DNA of 64,000 nt from Thermogemmatispora carboxidivorans (lineage in GTDB: Bacteria > Chloroflexota > Ktedonobacteria > Ktedonobacterales > Ktedonobacteraceae), in NCBI RefSeq assembly GCF_000702505.1, contig NZ_JNIM01000001.1:4402001-4466000 (forward strand), in the 5' to 3' direction. The translations under genes were made by a program, and so were the position numbers. The notes below the pieces were generated by a model. The model searched no databases. It had not been told where the DNA came from and saw nothing but the letters and a program-made list of their open reading frames with translations. Shown piece after piece: positions 52,884 through 61,172 of the stretch. Position 1 is the first letter of the stretch, and each line of letters opens with the position of its first letter.

Positions 52884-54362
52884 TTGAGCCAGACCAGTAC
52901 CAGCCTCAGCAGCAGCGTTCGTCGCTCCAGCGACAGCCTCAGCCCCAGAGCCAGCAGCGGGAAGCGACCGCACGTCTACGAGCTTGATCCCTTGCGCGCC
53001 TGCACCGCCCTGAGCGTCATCGCGGTGCATGTCCTGGCAGCCACCGCCTACCTCAATGGGAGCGGCCCAGGCTACGCCATCCAGAACGCCTTTCTCGTGG
53101 CCTTCCACTTCACGCGCGAGATCTTCATGTTCGTCACGGCCTTCGCCCTTGTCTACGTCTACAACGGGCGTCGTTTCCCGCTCGGGCAGTTCTGGAGAAA
53201 GCGCAGTCTGGGCGTCATCTTCCCGTACGTCTTCTGGAGCCTGGTCTATGTTGTCGTCAACACGCATCCCAGCTCCTGGAGCACCTTTTTCAAGACGGCC
53301 CTCTTCGACGTGGCCACCGGCAACGCCTCCTATCAGCTCTACTACATCCTGCTCACCCTCCAGTTCTACCTGATCTTTCCGCTCTTCATGGGCCTGCTCA
53401 AACGCTGGCAGCGCCATCCCTGGCTGCTCCTGCTCGGCAGCTTCGTGCTGCAGGTCCTGCTCTTCTACGTCGACTACCATACGGTACAGCGTAGCAGCGA
53501 TCCCTTCTGGCACACGGTGGCGGTCTATCAAGATCGCATTGTGCTGATGTACCAGTTCTACTTTGTGCTAGGCGGGCTGGCAGCTCTCTACTTCGAGCAG
53601 GTGCGCGCCTTCGTGCTGCGTCACGCTCGTCTGATCATCATCACCTTTATGATCACCTTACTCGCGCTCTGGGTACATTTTGCTGAGCAGATCAGCGTCT
53701 ATCGCGAGCCAATGGGCTACGCCACTTCTGTCCTGCAGCCGAGTATGGTATTCTATAGCGTAGCGGTTATCGGCCTGGCTCTCTGGCTCTGCTGTCGCTG
53801 GGGGATTGGTCTGGCGAGTCGAGCGGGTCATGAGGTGAGCAAGCGCCTGAGCGTGCGCTTTTGGGGACTCTGCTCGGATGCCTCCTTTGGCGTCTACCTG
53901 ATCCATGTGCTGATCCTCAACCAACTGCGCGGCAGCCTGCTCTCCTTCCTGCCAGAAAGCTGGCCCGTCGCCCTGCGCGTCATCCTGCTCTGGTGTGCCG
54001 TGGCCACGCTCTCGCTGGCGGTCAGCAGCGCGCTGATGTACACGCCCTGGCTCAGCCGCCTGGTAGGGCGCGCGGGACCGCGGCCTCGCGCCGCTGGCGG
54101 CCATGAGGGTCGCAGGAAAGAGGGGAAAGCCGAGATCCTGCCCGACGTCAGCAGCAGGCAGGCGGTTTCAAGGTCAACAACAGCGGCGACGATCGCCCTC
54201 GTGCCGGTAGTCTCGCAGACCGGCCCCGTGGATGCCGCTGGCGCCTCCGCGCCTCAAGATCTCCGGTCTGGAGCACTGGCTCGCTATGAGCAAGCACACC
54301 ATAAGAATCATCGTTCTGATAGTGCTAGTTCTGGCCTGTCTGATGGGGGCCACGCTCTATAG
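52884..54362 (+). CDS. Membrane acyltransferase (acyltransferase 3 family)
   Basis: 492 residues, TTG start two bases after the ligase stop with GGAGG about 13 bases upstream. Ten hydrophobic helices between about 35 and 405 fit the OafA/OatA-like fold; the HVLAAT segment in helix 1 contains the conserved His. It should transfer acyl groups across the membrane to a polymer. The last ~90 residues are hydrophilic, and the final 77 bp overlap the next gene, so the tail may be a frame run-on or a recent extension. Substrate unknown. Confidence 0.85.
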   Translation: MSQTSTSLSSSVRRSSDSLSPRASSGKRPHVYELDPLRACTALSVIAVHVLAATAYLNGSGPGYAIQNAFLVAFHFTREIFMFVTAFALVYVYNGRRFPLGQFWRKRSLGVIFPYVFWSLVYVVVNTHPSSWSTFFKTALFDVATGNASYQLYYILLTLQFYLIFPLFMGLLKRWQRHPWLLLLGSFVLQVLLFYVDYHTVQRSSDPFWHTVAVYQDRIVLMYQFYFVLGGLAALYFEQVRAFVLRHARLIIITFMITLLALWVHFAEQISVYREPMGYATSVLQPSMVFYSVAVIGLALWLCCRWGIGLASRAGHEVSKRLSVRFWGLCSDASFGVYLIHVLILNQLRGSLLSFLPESWPVALRVILLWCAVATLSLAVSSALMYTPWLSRLVGRAGPRPRAAGGHEGRRKEGKAEILPDVSSRQAVSRSTTAATIALVPVVSQTGPVDAAGASAPQDLRSGALARYEQAHHKNHRSDSASSGLSDGGHAL

Positions 54363-55293
54363 CCTGCGCGGCTCCCTCGGCCTGCGCCGGAGCGCGGCCT
54401 CGCCGCTGGCGTTTCAGCCCCATCGCAACGAGCAGCAGGAGCAGGAGCGGCAGACGAGTCGGCGGCTGACACCGGCTCCTACGGCAAGCGCCTCCCTGCT
54501 CTCGCCGGCCCTGCCTGGCCTCAACTACCTGGGCTTTACCGCGCACCTCTTCTCGCAGGGAGGCAACAGCCTGGTCTACTATCTGTATATCCCGCAGCCG
54601 CTCAATCCTCAGCAACGCTACCCGCTGGTGCTGCTCCTCCACGGAGGAGGAGAGCGTAGCCGGCCCAATTATACCGCCGCGCAGAACGAGCAGCTGCTGC
54701 TCAATCAGTCATACGTGCGCGTCTGGAGCAGCGACTATCAAGGAGCGGCCAACCCACACATCCAGCAGCGCTGGCCCTGCTTTGTGCTGGTCCCGCAGAT
54801 GAAACAGGGGCAGCAATGGGTCAACGTCCCCATTCATGGCGGCTCCTATCATCAGCCAGCTCAGCCGAGCATTCCGCTCCAGCTGACCAAGGCCCTGCTC
54901 GATCGAGTGCTACAGGCTTACGCCAACAACATCGATCGCACACGCCTCTATGTCACGGGCCTCTCGAACGGCGGCTACGGGACCTGGGACGCCATTGAGC
55001 GCTGGCCGGATCTCTTCGCCGCTGCGGCCCCTATCGCCGGCGCTGGCGACCCCTCGCTGGCCGCGCGCATCAAGAATCTGCCGATCTGGGCCTTCCACGG
55101 CTCCGCCGATCCGGTGGTGCCCGTCAGCGGCTCGCGCGACATGATTGCGGCCCTGCGCGCCGCCGGAGGCCAGCCACGCTATACCGAGTTCGCCGGCGCC
55201 GGGCATGGTGTCTGGGGCTACGTCTACTCGCTGGAGAATAGCCCCTTGCGCGTCAGCGACTTCTTCCCCTGGCTCTTCTCGCAGCACCGCTGA
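54286..55293 (+). CDS. Extracytoplasmic alpha/beta-hydrolase (esterase-like)
   Basis: 335 residues. A TM anchor or uncleaved signal lies at about 6-25 (IRIIVLIVLVLACLMGATLY), then a Ser/Pro-rich linker, then an alpha/beta-hydrolase with LVLLLHGGGERSRPN (oxyanion region), GLSNGGYGTWD (nucleophile elbow, Ser in GLSNGG), FHGSADPVVPVSGS (catalytic Asp) and AGHGVWGYVY (catalytic His). It resembles phospholipase/carboxylesterase proteins of the poly-ester or feruloyl-esterase sort. Its start overlaps the acyltransferase gene by 77 bp. Together with the neighbours it could add and remove acyl groups outside the cell. Confidence 0.83.
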   Translation: MSKHTIRIIVLIVLVLACLMGATLYSLRGSLGLRRSAASPLAFQPHRNEQQEQERQTSRRLTPAPTASASLLSPALPGLNYLGFTAHLFSQGGNSLVYYLYIPQPLNPQQRYPLVLLLHGGGERSRPNYTAAQNEQLLLNQSYVRVWSSDYQGAANPHIQQRWPCFVLVPQMKQGQQWVNVPIHGGSYHQPAQPSIPLQLTKALLDRVLQAYANNIDRTRLYVTGLSNGGYGTWDAIERWPDLFAAAAPIAGAGDPSLAARIKNLPIWAFHGSADPVVPVSGSRDMIAALRAAGGQPRYTEFAGAGHGVWGYVYSLENSPLRVSDFFPWLFSQHR

Positions 55294-55629
55294 GCGGAGC
55301 AGCAGGGAAGGAAGAGACGAGATCGTCTGTCACCTCTCAGATCGCCCTGGGATGAAACCAGACGCCGCCACCTGCCCGGCGGGGACCGGGCCGGAGAGGA
55401 CGGCGCTTGCTTCCCCTTCAGCGAGCGGCATATAATGTCTACAGATGACAGGGAGACCGAGAGATCGCAGAAGCTGAAGAGGAACGAAGGGGCAGAGCGA
55501 GAGCGGACACACGCCGACAGACACAGGTGGCAGCGAGCAAGCGTCTCCTGTCTGGTATCTCGTGCGTTCACTCGCTGCTTCGCGCAAGGGCGCGCGGACA
55601 GCGTGTTACATTGCAGTAAGGAGAGAACA
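55294..55629. other. leuA leader region
   Basis: About 335 bp with no separate gene. It holds the leuA promoter at 55407-55436 and a leader of about 185 nt. Within the leader a helix CAGACA-c-AGG (55518-55527) pairs with CCTGTCTG (55547-55554) around a TGGCA bulge, faintly like the antiterminator of T-box leaders. An in-frame extension of leuA into this region is not supported by family length. Confidence 0.45.
55407..55436 (+). promoter_or_regulatory. Sigma70-type promoter of leuA
   Basis: TTGCTT at 55407-55412, 18-bp spacer, perfect TATAAT at 55431-55436. Confidence 0.65.
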
Positions 55630-56814
55630 ATGACGACCCAGTCACAGCAGCAAGAGCGACCGCAGCCACGCATCGTCAAATTCTACGAAACCACCCTGCG
55701 CGATGGCGAACAGACCCCCGGCGTCAATTACTTCCCCGAAGAGAAGCTAGAGATCGCGCGGGCCTTGGCCGACATGGGCTTCGACACCCTGGACGTGGGC
55801 TTTCCGGTCTCCTCCCCGAGCGAATTTGAGGCGGTGCGTCTGATCGCCTCGCAGGTTGAGAACGCCGAGATCTGCGCCATCGCCCGCGCCGTCAAGGGCG
55901 ACATCGACGCCGCCTGGGAGGCCGTCAAAGTGGCCGCCCACCCGGCGATCGAGCCGTTCATCAGCGTCTCCCCCATTCATCGCCAGGTCAAGCTGGGCAA
56001 GAGCCGCCGGGAAGTGCTGGAGATGGCGCGCACCGCCGTGGCCTACGCCCGCACCCTGACCGACACCGTCGACTTCGCCCTCGAAGACACGACACGCACC
56101 GAGCACGATTTCATTCTGGAGGTCTGCGAGGCCATCCTCAAGGAGGGCGTGCGCTTCGTCACGATCTGCGACACCGTGGGCTACGCCCTGCCCTGGGAAT
56201 TCGGCCAGCTCATCGCCGATCTCAAGCGCGAGTTTCCGACGATCCGCATCTCGGCCCACTGCCACGACGACCTGGGCCTGGCCGTGGCCAACGCCCTGGA
56301 GGGCCTGCGCAACGGCGCAGAGCGCGTCGATACCTCCTTTAACGGCCTGGGCGAGCGCGCCGGCAATGCCGCCACCGAGGAGGTGGTGATGGCCATCCGC
56401 ACGCGCTCGGCAGACCTGGGTCTCGACGTGCGTGTCGATACGACCAAAATTATCCCTACCAGCCGCCTGGTCGCCAAATACTCGGGCATGCAGCCCCAGT
56501 GGACCAAGGCCATCGTGGGCCAGAACGCTTTCAGCCACGGCGGCGGCATCCATCAGGATGGCGTGCTCAAGGATGCTCGCACCTATGAGATCATGACCCC
56601 CGAGTCGATCGGCCTGAGCGCCAACGACCGCCGCATCCGCATGGGGAAGCTCTCGGGCCGCGCCGCCCTCGCCGCCCAGATGCGCGAGCTGGGCTACTCC
56701 CTCGAACAAGAGCAGCTCAACCGCGCGTTTGAGATGGCCAAGCTGCTGCTCGGCAAGAAGCGCGAGCTGGAGGAGCTGGACCTGCGCTACATCGCCGAGA
56801 CCGCTATGAAGTAG
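55630..56814 (+). CDS. leuA: 2-isopropylmalate synthase-like enzyme without regulatory domain
   Basis: 394 residues of the LeuA/homocitrate synthase family, acetyl-CoA plus a 2-oxo acid Claisen condensation. Motifs: ETTLRDGEQTPGVNYFPEEKLEIARAL with the metal-binding Asp, DTVGYALP, SAHCHDDLGLAVANALEGL and NGLGERAGNAATEEVV. The usual C-terminal allosteric LeuA dimerisation domain (about 130 residues) is missing; the protein ends after a short helical linker. ATG 55630 has AAGGAG seven bases upstream. It could also be a homocitrate or citramalate synthase; leucine neighbours favour LeuA. A strong terminator follows. Confidence 0.85.
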   Translation: MTTQSQQQERPQPRIVKFYETTLRDGEQTPGVNYFPEEKLEIARALADMGFDTLDVGFPVSSPSEFEAVRLIASQVENAEICAIARAVKGDIDAAWEAVKVAAHPAIEPFISVSPIHRQVKLGKSRREVLEMARTAVAYARTLTDTVDFALEDTTRTEHDFILEVCEAILKEGVRFVTICDTVGYALPWEFGQLIADLKREFPTIRISAHCHDDLGLAVANALEGLRNGAERVDTSFNGLGERAGNAATEEVVMAIRTRSADLGLDVRVDTTKIIPTSRLVAKYSGMQPQWTKAIVGQNAFSHGGGIHQDGVLKDARTYEIMTPESIGLSANDRRIRMGKLSGRAALAAQMRELGYSLEQEQLNRAFEMAKLLLGKKRELEELDLRYIAETAMK

Positions 56815-56826
56815 TCCCGTCCTGCC

Positions 56827-56853
56827 GCGCCGCCTTCCCAGGCGGCGCTTTTT
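56827..56853 (+). terminator. Rho-independent terminator of leuA
   Basis: GCGCCGCC-ttccca-GGCGGCGC followed directly by five T residues. Confidence 0.88.
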
Positions 56854-56999
56854 CCCCCTTGCGTATTGTTGATTTTCTGGATAAACTAAATCATGTAATG
56901 AGTCGTACGAACAAACGCCGACGGGCCTGAGCGTGATCAGACAGTCAGGCAGGCGCCCGGCCCGCCGGCCTGGAAGAGGCCAAGCCAGAGGAGAGAATC

Positions 57000-58439
57000 A
57001 TGAGCGCTGGAGAACAACACGAGCACGCCCACCATTCAGCAGGACACGAGCATCATGAGCACCATGAGCACCATGAGCACCATGAACACAACGGTGCTGC
57101 CTGTGGGCCGGGTTATGCCTCGCCCGAAGAGGCGACCAGGGCGCCGCGGGAGAAGGTGCTCTACACCATCGCCCTGCACGTTGGCACTGGCGTTGAGGCT
57201 CCTGACTATCTGGCTACCATCGACGTTGATCCCGACTCGCCCACCTATTCGCAGGTGATTCATCGTACCGTCATGCCCTATGTCGGCGATGAGCTGCATC
57301 ACTTCGGCTGGAACGCCTGCAGCTCCTGCCACGGAGACGCTCACAAGTCGCGGCGCTTCCTGGTGATCCCGGGCAACCGCTCCAGCCGCATCTACATCGT
57401 TGACACCCAGGACGAGCGGTCCCCCCGGCTGCACACTGTCATTGAGCCGGAAGAAATCAAGGCCAAGACCAACCTGAGCGCCCCGCATACCGTCCACTGT
57501 CTTCCCGATGGACATGTCATGATCTCGATGCTGGGCGACGGTGAGGGCAACGGCCCCGGTGGCTTCCTGCTCCTCGACGAGGAGTTCCGCATTGCCGGGC
57601 GCTGGGAGCAGAAAGCCGACGCCATGCGCTTCAATTACGACTTCTGGTATCAGCCGCGTCACAACGTCATGGTCAGCAGCGAGTGGGGGGCGCCGAAGAC
57701 CTACTTCAACGGTTTCAACCTAGAGGATGTCCAGGCCGGCAAATACGGACGCCAGATCCATTTCTGGGACTGGCAGCGCCATGAGATCGTCCAGAGCGTC
57801 GACCTGGGCGAAAAAGGGCTGATCCCGCTGGAAGTGCGCTTTTATCACAATCCCGACAGCACGCATGGCTTCGTCGGCGCTGCCCTCAGCAGCGTCATCT
57901 GGCACTGGGAGCGCGTCAACGGGAGCTGGCACGTGCAGCCGGTGGTCGAGGTCCCAGCGATTGAACTGGAGGGCTGGCCCTTCCCCGTTCCCTCGCTCAT
58001 CACCGACCTGCTGGTCTCGATGGATGACCGCTACCTGTATTTCTCGAACTGGCTGCACGGCGACATCCGCCAGTACGATATCAGCGATCCGGCCCATCCA
58101 CGCCTGACCGGCCAGGTTTGGTGCGGCGGCCTGCTTGGCAAGGCCCAGCCGGTCAAAGGCCACGAGCTGGTCGGCGGACCGCAGATGCTGCAGCTGAGCC
58201 TGGACGGGCGCCGGCTCTACGTGACGAACTCGCTCTACAGCAGCTGGGATAACCAGTTCTATCCCGAGCTGGCCAGGCGCGGCTCCTACCTGCTGCAGAT
58301 CGACTGCGATCCCGAGCACGGCGGCATGCAGATCAACGAGAACTTCTACGTTGACTTCGGTCAGGAGCCGGCAGGACCGGCCCGCGCTCACGAGATGCGC
58401 TATCCCGGTGGCGACTGCACCTCAGACATCTGGATTTAA
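57000..58439 (+). CDS. Methanethiol oxidase / selenium-binding protein SBP56 family, with His-rich N-terminus
   Basis: 479 residues. In bacteria this family oxidises methanethiol with a copper centre. Marks: [68 protein letters not shown], a [14 protein letters not shown] segment, and the C-terminal [18 protein letters not shown]. Residues 7-30 are an unusual repeat of Glu-His-His units, encoded by 9-bp tandem repeats around 57050-57095, likely a metal-binding arm. It is a single gene with a terminator-like repeat after it. Confidence 0.9.
   Translation: MSAGEQHEHAHHSAGHEHHEHHEHHEHHEHNGAACGPGYASPEEATRAPREKVLYTIALHVGTGVEAPDYLATIDVDPDSPTYSQVIHRTVMPYVGDELHHFGWNACSSCHGDAHKSRRFLVIPGNRSSRIYIVDTQDERSPRLHTVIEPEEIKAKTNLSAPHTVHCLPDGHVMISMLGDGEGNGPGGFLLLDEEFRIAGRWEQKADAMRFNYDFWYQPRHNVMVSSEWGAPKTYFNGFNLEDVQAGKYGRQIHFWDWQRHEIVQSVDLGEKGLIPLEVRFYHNPDSTHGFVGAALSSVIWHWERVNGSWHVQPVVEVPAIELEGWPFPVPSLITDLLVSMDDRYLYFSNWLHGDIRQYDISDPAHPRLTGQVWCGGLLGKAQPVKGHELVGGPQMLQLSLDGRRLYVTNSLYSSWDNQFYPELARRGSYLLQIDCDPEHGGMQINENFYVDFGQEPAGPARAHEMRYPGGDCTSDIWI
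57047..57093 (+). repeat. 9-bp tandem repeat coding Glu-His-His units
   Basis: About four to five units of ATGAGCACC and close variants, in frame inside the SBP56 gene. Confidence 0.8.
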
Positions 58440-58482
58440 TCCGCCCAAGACGGCAACTGTCCTTTCTTCTTTCCCTCTCTCT

Positions 58483-58544
58483 GTGAGGAGGCGGGGCCGT
58501 ATGGGACAAGGTACCCTATCCCATGCGGCTCCGCCCCGCCTCAC
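58483..58544. terminator. Long inverted repeat between convergent genes
   Basis: GTGAGGAGGCGGGGCCGTAT... pairs with its near-complement ending GGCTCCGCCCCGCCTCAC; arms of about 24 bp with few mismatches around a loop near 58507-58520. It lies between the SBP56 stop and the convergent membrane gene, so it can serve both strands. Confidence 0.75.
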
Positions 58545-58572
58545 TGGCTTCTACCGCGCCTCTCCCAACGCG

Positions 58573-58770
58573 CTAGCGCAGCTCACGCCAGAGCGAGGCG
58601 GCCAGGATGACAGGCAGGGCCACTACCAGGAGGACCGCTTGCAGCGGCGCCAGGCCTACCGGTAGCAGCACCAGTAGCACAAACAGCAGAACGACCCCGC
58701 TCAGAATAAGCGGATCACCCACGAGGAACTGATACAAGGCCCGCAGCAGCTTGAGCAGTCGCGGCAGCAT
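58573..58770 (-). CDS. Small two-helix membrane protein
   Basis: 65 residues with two hydrophobic helices (about 16-40 and 42-60) and basic ends (LPRLLKLLRALYQ, LWRELR). Its ATG overlaps the stop of the upstream gene (ATGA), which shows translational coupling with the membrane protein encoded there. No family is known to me; it is likely a small partner subunit. Confidence 0.7.
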   Translation of the reverse strand: MLPRLLKLLRALYQFLVGDPLILSGVVLLFVLLVLLPVGLAPLQAVLLVVALPVILAASLWRELR

Positions 58771-59573
58771 CAGCGGCCTCCCTTCCCCGGCAGGTCGGCA
58801 GAGCCGAAGCCCGGGGCGGCGCGCCGGTGGGCCTGCTCCCTGAGCCAGAGCACCAGCAGAGCAGAGCAGAGCAAGTAGAAGGCAGCCAGCACCAGCAGGA
58901 AGGCATCCGCCAGCGGCCAGTCGACGCCCAAGCCTTCGCCGCCCCAGAAGGTGCCAAAGGTGGTCAGCATGATGCCCACCAGAAACTTGAGCGTATTCTC
59001 CGGGACGCGCTTGAGCGGGGCTTGCAGCAACAGCCCGATCAGCACCACCAATAGCCCGGCAGCGCCAGCCCCCAGGGTCGCGGTGCCGAGGGCGCAGCCA
59101 GCGCTGCAGCTGGGAGTGATGGCACTACTGCCAAAGGAGATCACGATAAAGGCCACCTCCAGCCCCTCCAGTAAGACGGTCTTGTAGGAGAGCGCCACGC
59201 CAAACGGCTCCAGACGAGCACGCGGCCCTTCCCCACGCGCTCGCAGGGCCGCCATCTGCTCCTCAAAGATGGCCTCTTCATCGTGCAACGGCTTGAGACC
59301 GCTATAGCGCAGAATAGCCTTTTTCAACCATTTGAGGCCAAAGAGAATCAGCAGAATGCCGATTACGAGACGCAGCAGGGCGAGCGGAATCCAGTAGACG
59401 AGGGCCAGGCCCAGGGCACCCACCAGCAGGGCCAGCGTGGCGGCGGCAGCAGCAGCCCCGACCAGTGAGCTGCGCCAGTTTATGGTCAATCCCACAACGA
59501 GCACAATGGTGAAGGCTTCGACAAATTCGACCCCCGAGGCCAGGAAGGCAGCGGTCAGAATCGCCCAGGCCAT
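58770..59573 (-). CDS. Membrane protein of COG4280-like family
   Basis: 267 residues with about six or seven TM helices. Two related segments (SGVEFVEAFTIVLVVGLT near the start and LLEGLEVAFIVISFGSS in the middle) each place a Glu-rich motif at the start of a helix, as in ion transporters of the GDT1/FTR type. A cytoplasmic acidic loop (HDEEAIFEEQMAALRAR) links the halves. Cys-rich SCSAGCALG follows the second motif. Transport of a metal or other cation is a guess from the internal repeat. It is co-translated with the small protein. Confidence 0.7.
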   Translation of the reverse strand: MAWAILTAAFLASGVEFVEAFTIVLVVGLTINWRSSLVGAAAAAATLALLVGALGLALVYWIPLALLRLVIGILLILFGLKWLKKAILRYSGLKPLHDEEAIFEEQMAALRARGEGPRARLEPFGVALSYKTVLLEGLEVAFIVISFGSSAITPSCSAGCALGTATLGAGAAGLLVVLIGLLLQAPLKRVPENTLKFLVGIMLTTFGTFWGGEGLGVDWPLADAFLLVLAAFYLLCSALLVLWLREQAHRRAAPGFGSADLPGKGGR

Positions 59574-59939
59574 AGAGAGCTATTCCCCTTTCTGTCTCAA
59601 GAAAACTGATGAGAGCAGCCCCTGACACGCCCAGACCACGAGGAGCAGGCTCGCCTCGCGGTTGCCGACCGCTCGCAGGCTGCCTGGCAAACACGGCGCA
59701 CTCCTGGGCGAGCGAAGTGACAGGGACGCATGTGGGCAGAGGAGACGAATAGGCGGATGCGCCTCCAAGCAAGCTTTTCTCCTTGATTATAGGCACGACG
59801 CGACTGCTCTGGCAAGCAGAGAGATGAGCAATTGTAGTAGACGCAACCTATAACGTTATGTTATCATTGAGAAGCCTGTATCCATTCATCTGATGGATTG
59901 ATTGATCTCTTGTGAGAAGCTGGAAAGGAGCTTACATCG
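59574..59939. other. Divergent intergenic region
   Basis: About 365 bp with no convincing gene. AT-rich DNA around 59835-59900 should hold the promoter of the plus-strand Pro-rich membrane protein, whose GGAG lies about ten bases before its ATG; no -35/-10 pair stands out. Confidence 0.4.
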
Positions 59940-60848
59940 ATGAGCTGGGACCCCAACCAGGGTGGACAGGTACCGCAGCAGCCGACGCCGTCGCCTAACC
60001 CTTATGAGACACCTGCGTCGCCCACGCCACCGCCTGCCAATCCGTATCAGCCGCCAGCCAATCCCTACGGGCCTGGGCCTCAACCCTCAACGAACCCGTA
60101 TGGCTACGGGCAGCCAGCGGCGAATCCGTATATGCCCCCGACCTCCTACGGCTGGCAACCCGGTACCTACCCGCCGCCGGTCACAGCCACGCCGCTGCCG
60201 CTGGGCCAGGCCGTGCGCGAGCTGCCAAACCAGTACCTGCGCGTGGCCTCGCACCCATCAGCGGAGACATTTGTACAGGAGCTCGGAAAGGCTTCTTGGG
60301 ATATCGTTTGGGTACAGCTTCTGGGATTCGCAGCGCTGTTCGCCATTATTACCTTCTTTACCAGGCTGGCCACCAGTGCTCTGCTCGTGAGCATTCTTCC
60401 CAGTCTCTACACGTCCCTGGTGGCCTCGGCCAACGTTGCTAGCTCGCTGCTTTCTTCGCTGATCTACTTTGTCTCACTGATTGGTGGTTTCTTCCTTCTT
60501 CAAGGGCTGATCCACCTGCTGGCCAAAGCCTTCAGCGGGCAGGGGACTTTTCTGCAGCAATGCTACAGCGGCATGCTCTCCTATGGACCGGTATTGACCA
60601 TCCTCCTTGCCTGTAGCATCATTGGGATCATTCCTTTCGTCAACATCCTCGCCTTGGTTGTGGAGCTGATAGCTGGCATTTATGGCATTGTGCTGCTGGT
60701 TTTTGCAACGATGGCCAGCCAGCGCCTGCAGGGAGGTCCGGCGAGTGCCGCGGTGTTGATCCCCATCGGCGGCCTCATGGTGCTGGCCTGCTGTGGCATC
60801 CTAGGGCTGGTAGCGCTCATTGCTGCCACACTCAGGGCCAGCTATTAA
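59940..60848 (+). CDS. Proline-rich Yip1-like membrane protein
   Basis: 302 residues. Residues 1-85 are a Pro/Asn/Tyr-rich cytoplasmic region with several NPY motifs (PANPYQPPANPYGPGP). Five hydrophobic helices follow between about 118 and 300, in the layout of Yip1-domain proteins. GGAG precedes the ATG by about ten bases. It stands alone upstream of the kinase-WD40 gene on the same strand. Function of such proteins in bacteria is unclear. Confidence 0.72.
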   Translation: MSWDPNQGGQVPQQPTPSPNPYETPASPTPPPANPYQPPANPYGPGPQPSTNPYGYGQPAANPYMPPTSYGWQPGTYPPPVTATPLPLGQAVRELPNQYLRVASHPSAETFVQELGKASWDIVWVQLLGFAALFAIITFFTRLATSALLVSILPSLYTSLVASANVASSLLSSLIYFVSLIGGFFLLQGLIHLLAKAFSGQGTFLQQCYSGMLSYGPVLTILLACSIIGIIPFVNILALVVELIAGIYGIVLLVFATMASQRLQGGPASAAVLIPIGGLMVLACCGILGLVALIAATLRASY

Positions 60849-61172
60849 GGGCCAGGCCAGCTGATAAGCAGGGCCAGTGAGGAAGAAGGCGATTGACCAG
60901 GGCGTTTCTCTAGAATCGCTCAAGATCGACGAGAACGGTCCCCGATACGGCCAGCAGTGGTCGACAGGCAGCCCGGCGCATGCTATTATGCCAGGATGGG
61001 CTGTTCTGTAGTGGACAGAGCAAGCACGCGGGTATGGGCATGGAAAGAAGAGATGAGTTCCCTCCCGGAGGACTCATCTCTTCGTCAGTCTGTCGTGCTC
61101 GCTTTGTCTGCTTCCTGGATGAAATGCAGTTCCGCCTAAGCGAATGCTTGACGAGCAGGAGAGACAAAGGCT
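60849..61172. other. 324-bp intergenic region upstream of kinase-WD40 gene
   Basis: No gene seen. It holds a perfect 12-bp inverted repeat at 61047-61083, described separately. A GCTATTATG near 60980 is a weak -10 candidate. Confidence 0.45.
61047..61083. other. Perfect 12-bp inverted repeat
   Basis: GAAGAGATGAGT at 61047-61058 and ACTCATCTCTTC at 61072-61083 with a 13-nt loop, about 90 bp before the GTG start of the kinase-WD40 gene. A stable RNA hairpin or a protein-binding site; not followed by a T run. Confidence 0.65.

Noticed and set aside
59955..59990. T-box-like string GGGTGGACAGGTACCGCAG
   Set aside because: It lies inside the coding sequence of the Pro-rich protein and lacks the rest of a T-box leader.
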